Shown one piece after another: positions 41,697-49,526 of a DNA stretch of 64,000 nucleotides. The notes under the pieces were generated by a model. It made no database searches. It was not told the DNA's origin and saw nothing but the letters and a program-made list of their open reading frames with translations. Each line of letters starts with the position of its first letter. Within the stretch, counting starts at the first letter, position 1. This stretch comes from Chromohalobacter moromii (GTDB lineage Bacteria; Pseudomonadota; Gammaproteobacteria; Pseudomonadales; Halomonadaceae), in assembly GCF_023091865.1 (NCBI RefSeq), contig NZ_JAHXDI010000003.1, positions 1 through 64,000 of the forward strand. The letters are read 5' to 3'. The position numbers and the translations under genes were made by a program.

Positions 41697-41726
41697 GCTT
41701 GAGAGCGCCGGGCGGCGCTCTCAAGC
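41697..41726. terminator. Hairpin between convergent fba and ABC operon
   Basis: A perfect 13-bp stem (GCTTGAGAGCGCC / GGCGCTCTCAAGC) with a GGGC loop in the 69-base gap between two convergent stop codons. No clear T run follows, so it is called from the stem and position only. Confidence 0.55.
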
Positions 41727-41740
41727 GATTCAAGGAAGGA

Positions 41741-42697
41741 TTACTGCTTAAGCACGAACGGGTCGGTGTATTGATCGGCGTTGTCCGCGGTGATGAGGAA
41801 GCAGTCGAAGAGCTTCTTCTCGCCGTCGATGCCGGTATCACCGTTCTTGATGTATTTATCCGCCATACGCACCGCCATTTCAGAGAAGATGGCCACCGGC
41901 TGCAGTACGGTATATTCCATCTCACCGGCTTTTACCGCCTCGACCGCGTCAGGCGAACCATCGAAGCCCCCCACGACGACATCATCGAGCTTACCGGCCT
42001 CCTTCAAGGCTGAGATCGCGCCCAGCGCCATCTCGTCGTTGCCGCTGATCACGCCATCGATGTCCGGGTTGGCCTGCAACATGCTCTGCGTCTTGTTGAA
42101 GCCCTGGGTCCTATCCCAGTTGGCAACATCGACGCCGACCCGTTCGAGGCCGGGGTATTGGCTGAGCACGGTTTCGTACCCGTTGGAACGGGTGGCGGCG
42201 TTATTATCCGAGGGCGCCCCCTTGAGCTCTACGTAGCTTGCCGAATCGCCGACACTCTTGATCCACTGCTGTGCACCCAGCGCCGCCCCCTGGGCATTGT
42301 TCGAGACGAGCTGCGCCTGGGCCAGTCCCTTCTCGTTGATTTCGGCGTTGATGATAAACACCGGGATACCCGCATCGACGGCCTTGCGTACCGCCCCAAT
42401 AGAGCCGTCCGCATTGGCTGGGTCGAGAATGATGGCCTCTGCCTGATTGGTGATCGCCGTATCGATCTGATTGCTCTCGGTGTTGGTGTCTCCTTTGTGC
42501 GAGTTGACGTTAGCCTCATACCCCAATTCTTCGGCCGTCTCGCGGGCGATCTTACCCTCAGTAAACCAGTAGGGGTTGGAGGTGTCGTTGACGATAATGG
42601 AGATGCGTCCTTCGTCCTGGGCCGCGACCCCACCCACGAAGAGCGGCGTGCTCACGGCCAGTGCAGCTATCAGCAGGCGTTTTCCTTTCATGAACAT
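41741..42697 (-). CDS. Sugar ABC transporter periplasmic binding protein
   Basis: A 318-residue ribose/galactose-type (pentose/polyol) binding protein. A Sec signal peptide ends near residue 26 (GVAA-QDEG), and the mature domain has ISIIVNDTSNPYW, IILDPANADGSIG and GNDEMALGAISA, typical of the RbsB group. It binds a small sugar or polyol in the periplasm for the permease and ATPase encoded just upstream in the operon. The dehydrogenase, kinase and isomerase of the locus suggest a tetritol or tetrulose ligand. The ATG at 42697 follows AAAGGTGG; it is the last gene of the operon, 18 bases after the permease. Confidence 0.88.
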   Translation of the reverse strand: MFMKGKRLLIAALAVSTPLFVGGVAAQDEGRISIIVNDTSNPYWFTEGKIARETAEELGYEANVNSHKGDTNTESNQIDTAITNQAEAIILDPANADGSIGAVRKAVDAGIPVFIINAEINEKGLAQAQLVSNNAQGAALGAQQWIKSVGDSASYVELKGAPSDNNAATRSNGYETVLSQYPGLERVGVDVANWDRTQGFNKTQSMLQANPDIDGVISGNDEMALGAISALKEAGKLDDVVVGGFDGSPDAVEAVKAGEMEYTVLQPVAIFSEMAVRMADKYIKNGDTGIDGEKKLFDCFLITADNADQYTDPFVLKQ

Positions 42698-42715
42698 AAT
42701 CGACCACCTTTACTC

Positions 42716-43867
42716 TTATGATTGTGTACCGGCTTTACCGGCAGTACTTCCCGAGGCCGGCGAACGCGTAGCGGCGCTCTCCGGTTGCGGCGAAGTCGTC
42801 TTGCCATCGGAAGAGGCTTGCTGCTTCTTCCGACCGCTGTATTGAATGCTATTGAGCAAGACCGCGAGAATGATGACGGCCCCGGTGAACACGGTCTGCC
42901 AGTAGGAAGACACTCCGATGATGACCAGCCCATCGGAGAGAAAGCCGATCACGAAGGCCCCCAGCAACGTACCGCGCACATTGCCGCGGCCACCGGTGAG
43001 TGCCGCACCGCCGATGACGACACCGGCAATCGCGGTCAATTCATAGGTCGTCCCGGCGGTCGGTCCTGCCGAGGTCAATTGCGAGGACAGCACTAACCCG
43101 GCAATGGCCGCGCAGATGCCCGAAAGCACATAGACCAGCACTTGCACGCGTTTTACCGGCACTCCCGACAGTTCTGCAGCGCGCGCATTACCGCCGGTGG
43201 AATACACCCAACGCCCAAACGGCGTGCGCGCCAGCAGCAGGATGCAGGCGATCGCTACGGCCGCCAGCACCAGGACACCGACCGGAATCCCGAACAATCG
43301 ATTGAAGCCCAACCAGTCGAAACCGGTGTTGCCCAGCTCCGGACTACCGCCCAGATTGTTATAGGTCAGACCGTCGGTCATCAGCAGGGCGATGCCCCTT
43401 GCCACGTACAAGAGCCCCAGGGTCGCCACGAAGGCGGGCACCTTGAAATACGCAATCAGCACGCCATTGATCGCCCCGACCAGAGCGCCCAATCCACACG
43501 TCAGAATGACCACGACCCACACGGGGGGATAGAACACGACCCCCAGTATTTCGAAAGACACGCCTTGCATCAGAAAGCCGGCGAAGACGCCCGCCAGGCC
43601 AAGCGTCGAGCCCACGGAAAGGTCGATGCCCCCCGTCAGGATGACCAACAGCATCCCGAGTGATAGCAACCCGAAGATGGCGACGTGAGACGACATGGTC
43701 AGGAAGTTACTGGTCGAGAAATAGACAGGGGAAAGAATCGAGAAAATGACGATGATCGCGATCAAGGCGAAGAACGCACGCCCCTCTAGAAGCACACGCT
43801 TTATATCGAAATCGCCACCGAATAGTTTGCCACGCTCATTATCGTTATCTTGGCTGACATCAGACAT
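42716..43867 (-). CDS. Sugar ABC transporter permease
   Basis: A 383-residue RbsC-type permease with about ten membrane segments and the conserved GGIDLSVGSTLGLAGV near 80, followed by GRWVYSTGGNARAAELSG, the loop that meets the ATPase. The C-terminal 45 residues are hydrophilic and Ser/Gly-rich. It lies 27 bases after the ATPase gene. The N-terminus has a hydrophilic start (SQDNDNERGKLFGG). The transported sugar is inferred from the locus, not from this sequence. Confidence 0.88.
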   Translation of the reverse strand: MSDVSQDNDNERGKLFGGDFDIKRVLLEGRAFFALIAIIVIFSILSPVYFSTSNFLTMSSHVAIFGLLSLGMLLVILTGGIDLSVGSTLGLAGVFAGFLMQGVSFEILGVVFYPPVWVVVILTCGLGALVGAINGVLIAYFKVPAFVATLGLLYVARGIALLMTDGLTYNNLGGSPELGNTGFDWLGFNRLFGIPVGVLVLAAVAIACILLLARTPFGRWVYSTGGNARAAELSGVPVKRVQVLVYVLSGICAAIAGLVLSSQLTSAGPTAGTTYELTAIAGVVIGGAALTGGRGNVRGTLLGAFVIGFLSDGLVIIGVSSYWQTVFTGAVIILAVLLNSIQYSGRKKQQASSDGKTTSPQPESAATRSPASGSTAGKAGTQS

Positions 43868-43894
43868 TGTGATTATCTCCGCTTTACAAATGGA

Positions 43895-45463
43895 TCAAGC
43901 GACCACGGCCTCGCCCGAGGCAGCCATAATCTCTTCCTTGTTGGCATCGGCACCGAATTCGGCCGCAATCCGGCCACGACTCATGACGACGATACGATGG
44001 GCAATACTCAGGCATTCGCCGACTTCCGAGGTCGAGAACACTACGGCCAAGCCCTGTTGCGCTGCGCCCTCACTGAGTAGTTTGAAGACCTCCGCCTTGG
44101 CACCGATGTCGATCCCCCGGCTGGGTTCGTCAAGCAGCACGACCCGAGGATGCGTCGCCATCATCTTGCCGATCACGACCTTCTGCTGATTGCCACCGGA
44201 TAACGAACCAATAGAGGCGGCGGCACCGTCGGTCTTGATGTGGACATTGCTGATCGAGTCCCGCACCACGTGACGCTCACGTCCTCGCGATGTCAGTAGC
44301 CCTTTGGTAAAGGCACCGATGCTGGCAAGCGAGAGGTTTTCGCCCACCGACATCGTCTGTACCAGACCGTCGCGCTGACGATCTTCCGGCACCAGCACCA
44401 AGCCTTTTTCGATACGTTCCGCGATACTCAGCCGCGAGACATCCTCGCCATGCAGCAGGACTCGGCCCGCGGCCATGTTGCCTCGCCCCGCCACGCTTTC
44501 GAGCAGTTCGGTACGCCCCGCCCCCATCAACCCATAGATGCAGACGATTTCGCCGGCACGCACGCTCAACGACACGTCATCGACCACGGCCCGTCCGGGG
44601 ACCGACGCATCCGGGACAGTGACGCCCTCGATCGATAGCACGGCATCTCCCATCGCGTATCCGTCCGGCGGGGAACCGAGATCGAAGTTTTCCCCCACCA
44701 TGTTGCGTACGATCCATTCGAGATCGATCTCCTGACGCGCGGCATAGGCCGTCATCCGACCATCGCGCAACACCACGGCATGGTCGGTAATGGTCAGGGC
44801 TTCCTCGAGATGGTGGGAGATATATACGAGCGAGACGCCGCGGCTTTTCAGGTCACGAATCACGCGAAACAGAACCTCGACTTCCGAAGCGCTCAGTGCC
44901 GAGGTCGGCTCATCCATGATCAAAATGCGCGAATTGACGGATAGCGCACGGGCAATCTCGACGATCTGTTGCTGCCCGAGACGTAGATCTTCCACAGGCG
45001 TGAGAGGGTCGATGGGCTCATCCAGCTCTTCCATGAGTTGGCGCGTTTGACGCGCTTCCTCCGCGTAATCGACACCACCCTTGCCGACGATTTCACGCCC
45101 CATGAAGACGTTATCGCGGACGCTCAAATTGGGCGCAAGGCTAAGCTCTTGGTGAATGATCGATATTCCCTGGCGCTGCGCCTCCGTGGTCGAGGAGAAG
45201 CGAACCGGCTCGCCTTCGAGGACGATCTCCCCCGAGGATGGCTGCATGACCCCCGAGAGAATTTTCATCAGCGTCGATTTTCCCGCGCCATTCTCGCCGA
45301 AAAGCGTCGTCACTTGCCCGTAGTGGACATCGAAATTGACGGCCTTCAAGGCATGAACATTACCGAATGACTTGGCGATATTGCGCGCCGACAGAATCAC
45401 CTTGCCCAGCGCCCCTTCTTGACTGGTTGCATGTTCGTTCATCGCATCAAGCCTCCGGCTCAT
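43895..45463 (-). CDS. Sugar ABC transporter ATPase, RbsA/MglA type
   Basis: A 522-residue double ATPase. The first half has Walker A GENGAGKST near 62 and signature LRLGQQQIVEIA; the second has the degenerate GLMGAGRTE loop and LSGGNQQKV. This is the carbohydrate uptake transporter-2 layout. The ATG at 45463 overlaps the DUF2291 stop by four bases (ATGA). An alternative ATG at 45442 has a better GGAGG site, so translation may begin at either. It energises import with the permease next downstream. Confidence 0.9.
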   Translation of the reverse strand: MSRRLDAMNEHATSQEGALGKVILSARNIAKSFGNVHALKAVNFDVHYGQVTTLFGENGAGKSTLMKILSGVMQPSSGEIVLEGEPVRFSSTTEAQRQGISIIHQELSLAPNLSVRDNVFMGREIVGKGGVDYAEEARQTRQLMEELDEPIDPLTPVEDLRLGQQQIVEIARALSVNSRILIMDEPTSALSASEVEVLFRVIRDLKSRGVSLVYISHHLEEALTITDHAVVLRDGRMTAYAARQEIDLEWIVRNMVGENFDLGSPPDGYAMGDAVLSIEGVTVPDASVPGRAVVDDVSLSVRAGEIVCIYGLMGAGRTELLESVAGRGNMAAGRVLLHGEDVSRLSIAERIEKGLVLVPEDRQRDGLVQTMSVGENLSLASIGAFTKGLLTSRGRERHVVRDSISNVHIKTDGAAASIGSLSGGNQQKVVIGKMMATHPRVVLLDEPSRGIDIGAKAEVFKLLSEGAAQQGLAVVFSTSEVGECLSIAHRIVVMSRGRIAAEFGADANKEEIMAASGEAVVA

Positions 45464-46110
45464 TTCACGCTAAAGTCGACCGGTGTCACGAGCCAGTTAT
45501 TCGGATTGATCAACTGGAATACGCCCGTCACCGTCACGGTCTTGCCTTCCAGGTTTTGCGTATCGATATCCGATAGAACCTGAGCCTTCATGGCATCGTT
45601 CAGAGCGGCGCCCGCATTCTGGTATTCGATCTGATTTTTGAATTGACCGAATTCGATCTCCCCTGTGGCATCCCGTAGGTCGGTACCATTGATGGCCGGT
45701 CCGGTCTGAACCCTCACCACGAGATCATCGGGCGCCCCGTCGGCCTTGACCTCATAGGTCCCGGATGTGCCTTCACCCGCCACGCCGGTAAAGGTAACGG
45801 GCATGATCGGGCCAATCCCGCCCGATACACCGTATTTTTCCCCCGCCGCACTTTGGTCTTCGGCGATCGCACTAGACAGCTCATCGATATCGACGGCTCT
45901 GCTATCGACATCCTCGCGAATCTTGGGAAATTCTTCTTCGGCGAAGCGTGCCATTTTCGCGCCTTCCTGCTCCTCTTCCGCGCCGATCGGCATCACCGTG
46001 GTATCCCAGGCCATGACGGCAAGCAGGACGACCGCAACACCGATCATTACCGCCTTACCGCGCCTCTTTCGCCATCGTTTCTTAGGCATGGCAGCCGTAT
46101 GTGAAGTCAT
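45460..46110 (-). CDS. DUF2291 lipoprotein-like or membrane accessory of sugar importer
   Basis: A 216-residue protein with a basic N-terminus, one membrane segment (about 20-38) and a DUF2291 domain that ends in FQLINPNNWLVTPVDFSVK. DUF2291 genes recur beside RbsA/B/C-type importers, including those near polyol and tetrose catabolism, but their role is not established. It sits between the dehydrogenase and the ATPase and is coupled to the latter by ATGA. It may help the importer at the periplasmic face. Confidence 0.8.
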   Translation of the reverse strand: MTSHTAAMPKKRWRKRRGKAVMIGVAVVLLAVMAWDTTVMPIGAEEEQEGAKMARFAEEEFPKIREDVDSRAVDIDELSSAIAEDQSAAGEKYGVSGGIGPIMPVTFTGVAGEGTSGTYEVKADGAPDDLVVRVQTGPAINGTDLRDATGEIEFGQFKNQIEYQNAGAALNDAMKAQVLSDIDTQNLEGKTVTVTGVFQLINPNNWLVTPVDFSVK

Positions 46111-46198
46111 GATGAAGCGCCCCCTGGCGTCGCTGATGAGTGGTAATCACGTCCCACGCCGGATGACGGTCGTGACCGTTACGCGGGACATCGCGACA

Positions 46199-47299
46199 TC
46201 ACGCACTGGGTATGAGGATGATCTTGAGTGCGCTGCTGTCGTGCCTCATCAGCTCGATACCCTTGTGGAAATCCGCCAGTGGCAGCTTGTGGGTCACCAC
46301 ACCCTCGGTGGGAAAATCGCCGCTCTCGATACCCTCGATCACGTGTGGGTAGCAGTAAGGTCCTAGATGCGAGCCCAGCACGTCGAGTTCCTTGCGGTCG
46401 CTGATGATGCTCCAATCGACCGTCACCGGATCCTTGAACACGCTGAACTCGACGAAGCGGCCCAACTTGCGCAACATCGCCAGCCCCTGTTCCACTGACT
46501 TGGGCGCGCCGGTCGCCTCGATGTAGATGTCACAGCCATAGCCGTCGGTCATGTCTTTGACGATCTGAACGACGTCTTCGTCAGCTGGATTAAGCACCAC
46601 ATCGGCGCCGAATTTCTTGGCCAGTTCCAAGCGTTCACCGTGCAGATCGAGCACCACTAGCTTGGCGGGACCGGACTTCTTGGCCGGGCCGATCATTCCC
46701 AGCCCCAGGGTGCCGGCACCGGAGAGCACCACGATGTCTCCTAACTGGATTTGCGCCCGCTCCACCGCATGCATCGAGCAGGAAAACGGCTCGGTCAGTA
46801 CGATGTTCTCCACCGGCACATCGTCCGGCAGCTTGTGATTGATAGCTTCCTTGGGGAACTTCATGTACTCGGCCATGCCGCCGTTGACGTTATTCTGGAA
46901 GCCATACACGTCGTGCTTCTCGCACATCCAGTACTGGCCGCGATGACAGAAGCGGCAGTCCCAGCACGGCACGATCTGCTCGGAAATGACCCGATCCCCG
47001 ATCTCGAAACCCGTTGCCCCGGGACCCATCTTGACGACATGTCCGATGAACTCGTGACCTGGAATCATGGGGGCTTTGATATAGGCAGGCTGCTCCTCAT
47101 CGCCCCAGAAACTCGGCGCGCCTTCATACGCCTTGAGATCACCGGCACAGATGCCACAAGCCTCGACCTTGACCAGAATTTCCTTTTCACCGATATCGGG
47201 GACCGCAACGTTTTCCAGTCGATAGTCTTCCGGCGCATAGGCCACGATGGCACGCATCGTGTCGGGGATGTCGGGGGATGGGGTGAGCGTATCGTTCAT
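46199..47299 (-). CDS. Zinc polyol dehydrogenase, EltD-like
   Basis: A 366-residue medium-chain zinc alcohol dehydrogenase. The catalytic zinc region has Cys51 in GICAGDLKAYEG and His82-Glu83 in IPGHEFIG; the structural zinc uses C112, C115, C118 and C126. The Rossmann motif is SGAGTLGLG. The run APSFWGDEEQPAYIKAPMIPGHEF recalls erythritol/L-threitol dehydrogenases (EltD) described in mycobacteria, so the likely reaction is tetritol to tetrulose with NAD. The ATG at 47299 has GGAGG five bases upstream. It is the first gene of the importer operon, with its own promoter region. The exact stereoisomer cannot be read from sequence. Confidence 0.8.
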   Translation of the reverse strand: MNDTLTPSPDIPDTMRAIVAYAPEDYRLENVAVPDIGEKEILVKVEACGICAGDLKAYEGAPSFWGDEEQPAYIKAPMIPGHEFIGHVVKMGPGATGFEIGDRVISEQIVPCWDCRFCHRGQYWMCEKHDVYGFQNNVNGGMAEYMKFPKEAINHKLPDDVPVENIVLTEPFSCSMHAVERAQIQLGDIVVLSGAGTLGLGMIGPAKKSGPAKLVVLDLHGERLELAKKFGADVVLNPADEDVVQIVKDMTDGYGCDIYIEATGAPKSVEQGLAMLRKLGRFVEFSVFKDPVTVDWSIISDRKELDVLGSHLGPYCYPHVIEGIESGDFPTEGVVTHKLPLADFHKGIELMRHDSSALKIILIPSA

Positions 47300-47513
47300 G
47301 ATGGCCTCCATTGAGCTGACGCTTACTTATCATTTGATCTTTTGATGCTCAAATGAATTAACGCTTTTCAGTATAGCCAGGTCAATGAAGTCGGCGACCT
47401 TTTCGCCTTATACTTTAGGATTGCTTTTTAAATTATTGAAAATAATGGATTTTACATGGGCCTCTACGGAAGCCAATGCCCGCAATGTGCAGAAAGAGGG
47501 AGAAAGCCCGTAC
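47300..47513 (-). promoter_or_regulatory. Promoter region of dehydrogenase-importer operon
   Basis: AT-rich non-coding region before the dehydrogenase gene. On the minus strand TTGAGC and TAAGTA are 17 bases apart, and the flanking inverted repeat at 47330-47356 overlaps both. No ORF is supported. Confidence 0.5.
47330..47356. promoter_or_regulatory. Candidate SorC-family operator, dehydrogenase side
   Basis: A perfect 8-bp inverted repeat, TCATTTGA and TCAAATGA, separated by 11 bases. It overlaps the proposed promoter elements, 31-57 bases before the dehydrogenase ATG. Assignment to the adjacent SorC-type regulator is inferred from position. Confidence 0.45.
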
Positions 47514-47558
47514 AAAAAAGCCGTTCACATAGACACATCAGTGTTCATATGAACGGCT
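47514..47558 (-). terminator. Terminator of the SorC-family regulator gene
   Basis: On the minus strand AGCCGTTCA pairs with TGAACGGCT across a 22-base loop, followed by a T run of six. It closes the rpiB-sorC unit before the dehydrogenase operon. Confidence 0.8.
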
Positions 47559-47585
47559 CTGCACGACAACCGGCGACACTTTGAC

Positions 47586-48566
47586 TCAGCTCGCCGTTGA
47601 GGTAGTCGCCTCATCCAAGCGCAGAATGGTATGGGCGTTGGTCACACTGGTGGCCAAGGTATCGATGACACCCGTACGCAGTGCCCCCAGGATCCCCGCC
47701 GCCTTGGTATTCTCGCTGGCGATCGCCACCACGTCGGGAATCCGCGCCAAGTCGGTTATGGTCAAACCGATGACCCGCCCCTGCATGGGCGTTTCCGATG
47801 GCCGGCCATGCATGTCGATGAAGTCGTATCCCATCATGTCCCCCACCGTCCCCGAGAGGCGCGCCTCAGCGATCTCCTGCGGCGTGAACCAGCCCATGCG
47901 CACCATGTTGCTATCCTCGCTGAGATCACCGACACCGATCATCGCGATATCCGCGCGCCGTGCTCTGTCCAGCGTCTGGCGCACGGTGGGATTTTCATAC
48001 ATCGAGTCACGCAGCGCCGGGTTCTGCACCAGCGCCGGGGCATAAAGCGTTTCGCTTTCACCGCCATATTTCATCGCCAGGCGACGACATATATGGTCGG
48101 GATTCATGTACTCGCCGGCACGCAGCGAGCCGCCAATGGCACACACGAACGAGCATTTGCGCTCACCTTGCTCGAAGACATTATCGGCCACCGACCCCAC
48201 GTTACGTCCCATCCCCACTGCCACGATCGAACCATCGTGCAGCTCGCGCGACAAATGATCGGCCACCAGGCTAGCCACACCGGAACGTTGAACGTCGGGT
48301 TCGGCGTGGTCGAGCGCTATCAAGGCGCGCTTGATACCGAAGCGGCGTATCAGAGCCTGCTCGATCTCGGCACTCACCGCGGGGTGCTGACGCACGCGCA
48401 CATCGACGATCCCCTCGGCATGCGCGCGTTTTAAAAGCCGCCCCGCCTTGACCCGGGAAATTCCCAGCCGGTTGGCGATCGCTTCCTGGGTTTCGCCCTC
48501 TACATAATACAGAGAGGCGATCTCCGTCATTAGCGCGACCTCGGCGCTCTCGACACGTTCACTCAT
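47586..48566 (-). CDS. SorC/DeoR-type sugar-binding regulator
   Basis: A 326-residue SorC-family regulator. The N-terminal helix-turn-helix is GETQEAIANRLGISRVKAGR (about 24-43). The C-terminal two thirds form the sugar-phosphate-isomerase-like effector domain, with VGMGRNVGSVADNVF and VGDLSEDSNMVRMGW. EryD, the erythritol regulator of rhizobia and Brucella, is of this family, but that link is by context only. GAGG lies eight bases before the ATG at 48566. It is read from the same strand as rpiB and ends at its own terminator. Confidence 0.85.
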   Translation of the reverse strand: MSERVESAEVALMTEIASLYYVEGETQEAIANRLGISRVKAGRLLKRAHAEGIVDVRVRQHPAVSAEIEQALIRRFGIKRALIALDHAEPDVQRSGVASLVADHLSRELHDGSIVAVGMGRNVGSVADNVFEQGERKCSFVCAIGGSLRAGEYMNPDHICRRLAMKYGGESETLYAPALVQNPALRDSMYENPTVRQTLDRARRADIAMIGVGDLSEDSNMVRMGWFTPQEIAEARLSGTVGDMMGYDFIDMHGRPSETPMQGRVIGLTITDLARIPDVVAIASENTKAAGILGALRTGVIDTLATSVTNAHTILRLDEATTSTAS

Positions 48567-48657
48567 GGCACTAGCCTCATACGATCCGCTTCCCGATCCT
48601 GGTCCACTTCGGGCGACGCGCACAAGATACCACAGCGAACAGGCGTACTCTTAATGA

Positions 48658-49152
48658 TCAGACGCTCGGAGAGTCGCGGAAAGTCTCTCCCTCATATTCC
48701 GCAATGCGCGCTATTTTGGCGCGCGAGCCGCCACCGCCGAACTCGGTTTCCAGGAAGGTCGTCACCACGGCCTTGGCCAGCTCCGGGCCAACAACGCGGG
48801 CGCCGAGCGTCACGATTTGCGCATCGTTGCTCGAGCGCGCCTTGGCGGCCGAATAGGTGTCATGCGCCTGGGCAGCACGAATGCCACGCACCTTGTTAGC
48901 CGAAATCGCCACACCGATCCCGGTCCCACAGACCAGCACTCCCCGCGCCACTTCTCCTGCGTCGATGGCACGCGCCACCTTGACCGCCACATCGGGGTAC
49001 AGTACCGGCTCCGCGTTATAGGTGCCGTAATCGACAGGCTCGTAACCCAGAGCGCGAATGTGCTCGATCAGCAACGCCTTGAGCTCGAACGCGGCCTCGT
49101 CGCCGCCCACTGCGATGCGCATTGCCGCCGCGCGGCCTGTTGAGTCTGACAT
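48658..49152 (-). CDS. RpiB/LacAB-family isomerase, probably tetrulose 4-phosphate
   Basis: A 164-residue RpiB-fold isomerase. The isomerisation Cys75 in CGTGIGVAISANK is kept. The E. coli RpiB residue His10 (DH) is Glu19 here (GGDEA), and His99, thought to open the furanose ring, is Ser108 in an ungapped alignment (SSND instead of QHND). Ring opening is not needed for a four-carbon ketose phosphate, so a D-erythrulose 4-phosphate to D-erythrose 4-phosphate role (DerI/EryI-like) is plausible. GGGAGG precedes the ATG at 49152 by six bases. It is divergent from dhaK and upstream of the SorC gene. Confidence 0.82.
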   Translation of the reverse strand: MSDSTGRAAAMRIAVGGDEAAFELKALLIEHIRALGYEPVDYGTYNAEPVLYPDVAVKVARAIDAGEVARGVLVCGTGIGVAISANKVRGIRAAQAHDTYSAAKARSSNDAQIVTLGARVVGPELAKAVVTTFLETEFGGGGSRAKIARIAEYEGETFRDSPSV

Positions 49153-49212
49153 GTTTCGCCTCCCGTGATGATTCCTCCCGCTTGCGATCGGTATGCGGTG
49201 ACCGCTCGCGCC

Positions 49213-49239
49213 ATGTTCAAAATATCACTAACCGAACAT
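49213..49239. promoter_or_regulatory. Candidate SorC-family operator, isomerase side
   Basis: ATGTTC and GAACAT form a perfect 6-bp inverted repeat 15 bases apart, 61-87 bases before rpiB. It may bind the SorC-type regulator but differs from the repeat at 47330-47356, so this is weak. Confidence 0.3.
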
Positions 49240-49406
49240 TTGTAAAATTCTCGATCGCGAAAAGTCAGCCACGGATTTGCTTGACCCTATTACCCTATTT
49301 TCCGGCAAATAAATAAAATCCTTTTATTTCAAAAATATATACGTAAACAATAGCGTCGAAACTCTTGCCCACGACCAAAGTCTCAGGCGTCGACACCGGC
49401 CATGCC

Positions 49407-49435
49407 TTGACAGCCTTGGGCCCCAAGCCTAAACA
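49407..49435 (+). promoter_or_regulatory. Candidate promoter for dhaK operon
   Basis: A perfect -35 TTGACA is followed after exactly 17 bases by TAAACA, which matches three of six positions of the -10 consensus. The spacer holds a small palindrome, CTTGGG-C-CCCAAG, that could be bound by a regulator. The ATG is 92 bases further. Confidence 0.4.
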
Positions 49436-49526
49436 TCTGTTCAGTGAAAGATCATTATATACCGCCCGCTTAGGTGGTGGATCGCCACGCCCCATCGTCG
49501 GTCACAACGAACAAGAGGAATACGCC

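Larger units (their letters stand above)
49153..49526. promoter_or_regulatory. Divergent rpiB/dhaK control region
   Basis: A 374-base AT-rich gap at the centre of the locus. Visible elements: an inverted repeat ATGTTC (49213-49218) and GAACAT (49234-49239); an A/T-rich repeat AAATAAAA-TCC-TTTTATTT at 49311-49329; and a plus-strand promoter candidate at 49407-49435. A half-site CTGTTCAG lies at 49438-49445. No small ORF has a ribosome site. Confidence 0.6.

Noticed and set aside
41697-41726. Attachment site or mobile-element end
   Set aside because: It is a symmetric hairpin between convergent genes, with no integrase, direct repeats or tRNA nearby.
49311-49329. AAATAAAA/TTTTATTT repeat as a terminator or operator
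   Set aside because: It lies in an AT-rich promoter gap, has no GC stem, and chance repeats of this kind are frequent in AT-rich DNA.
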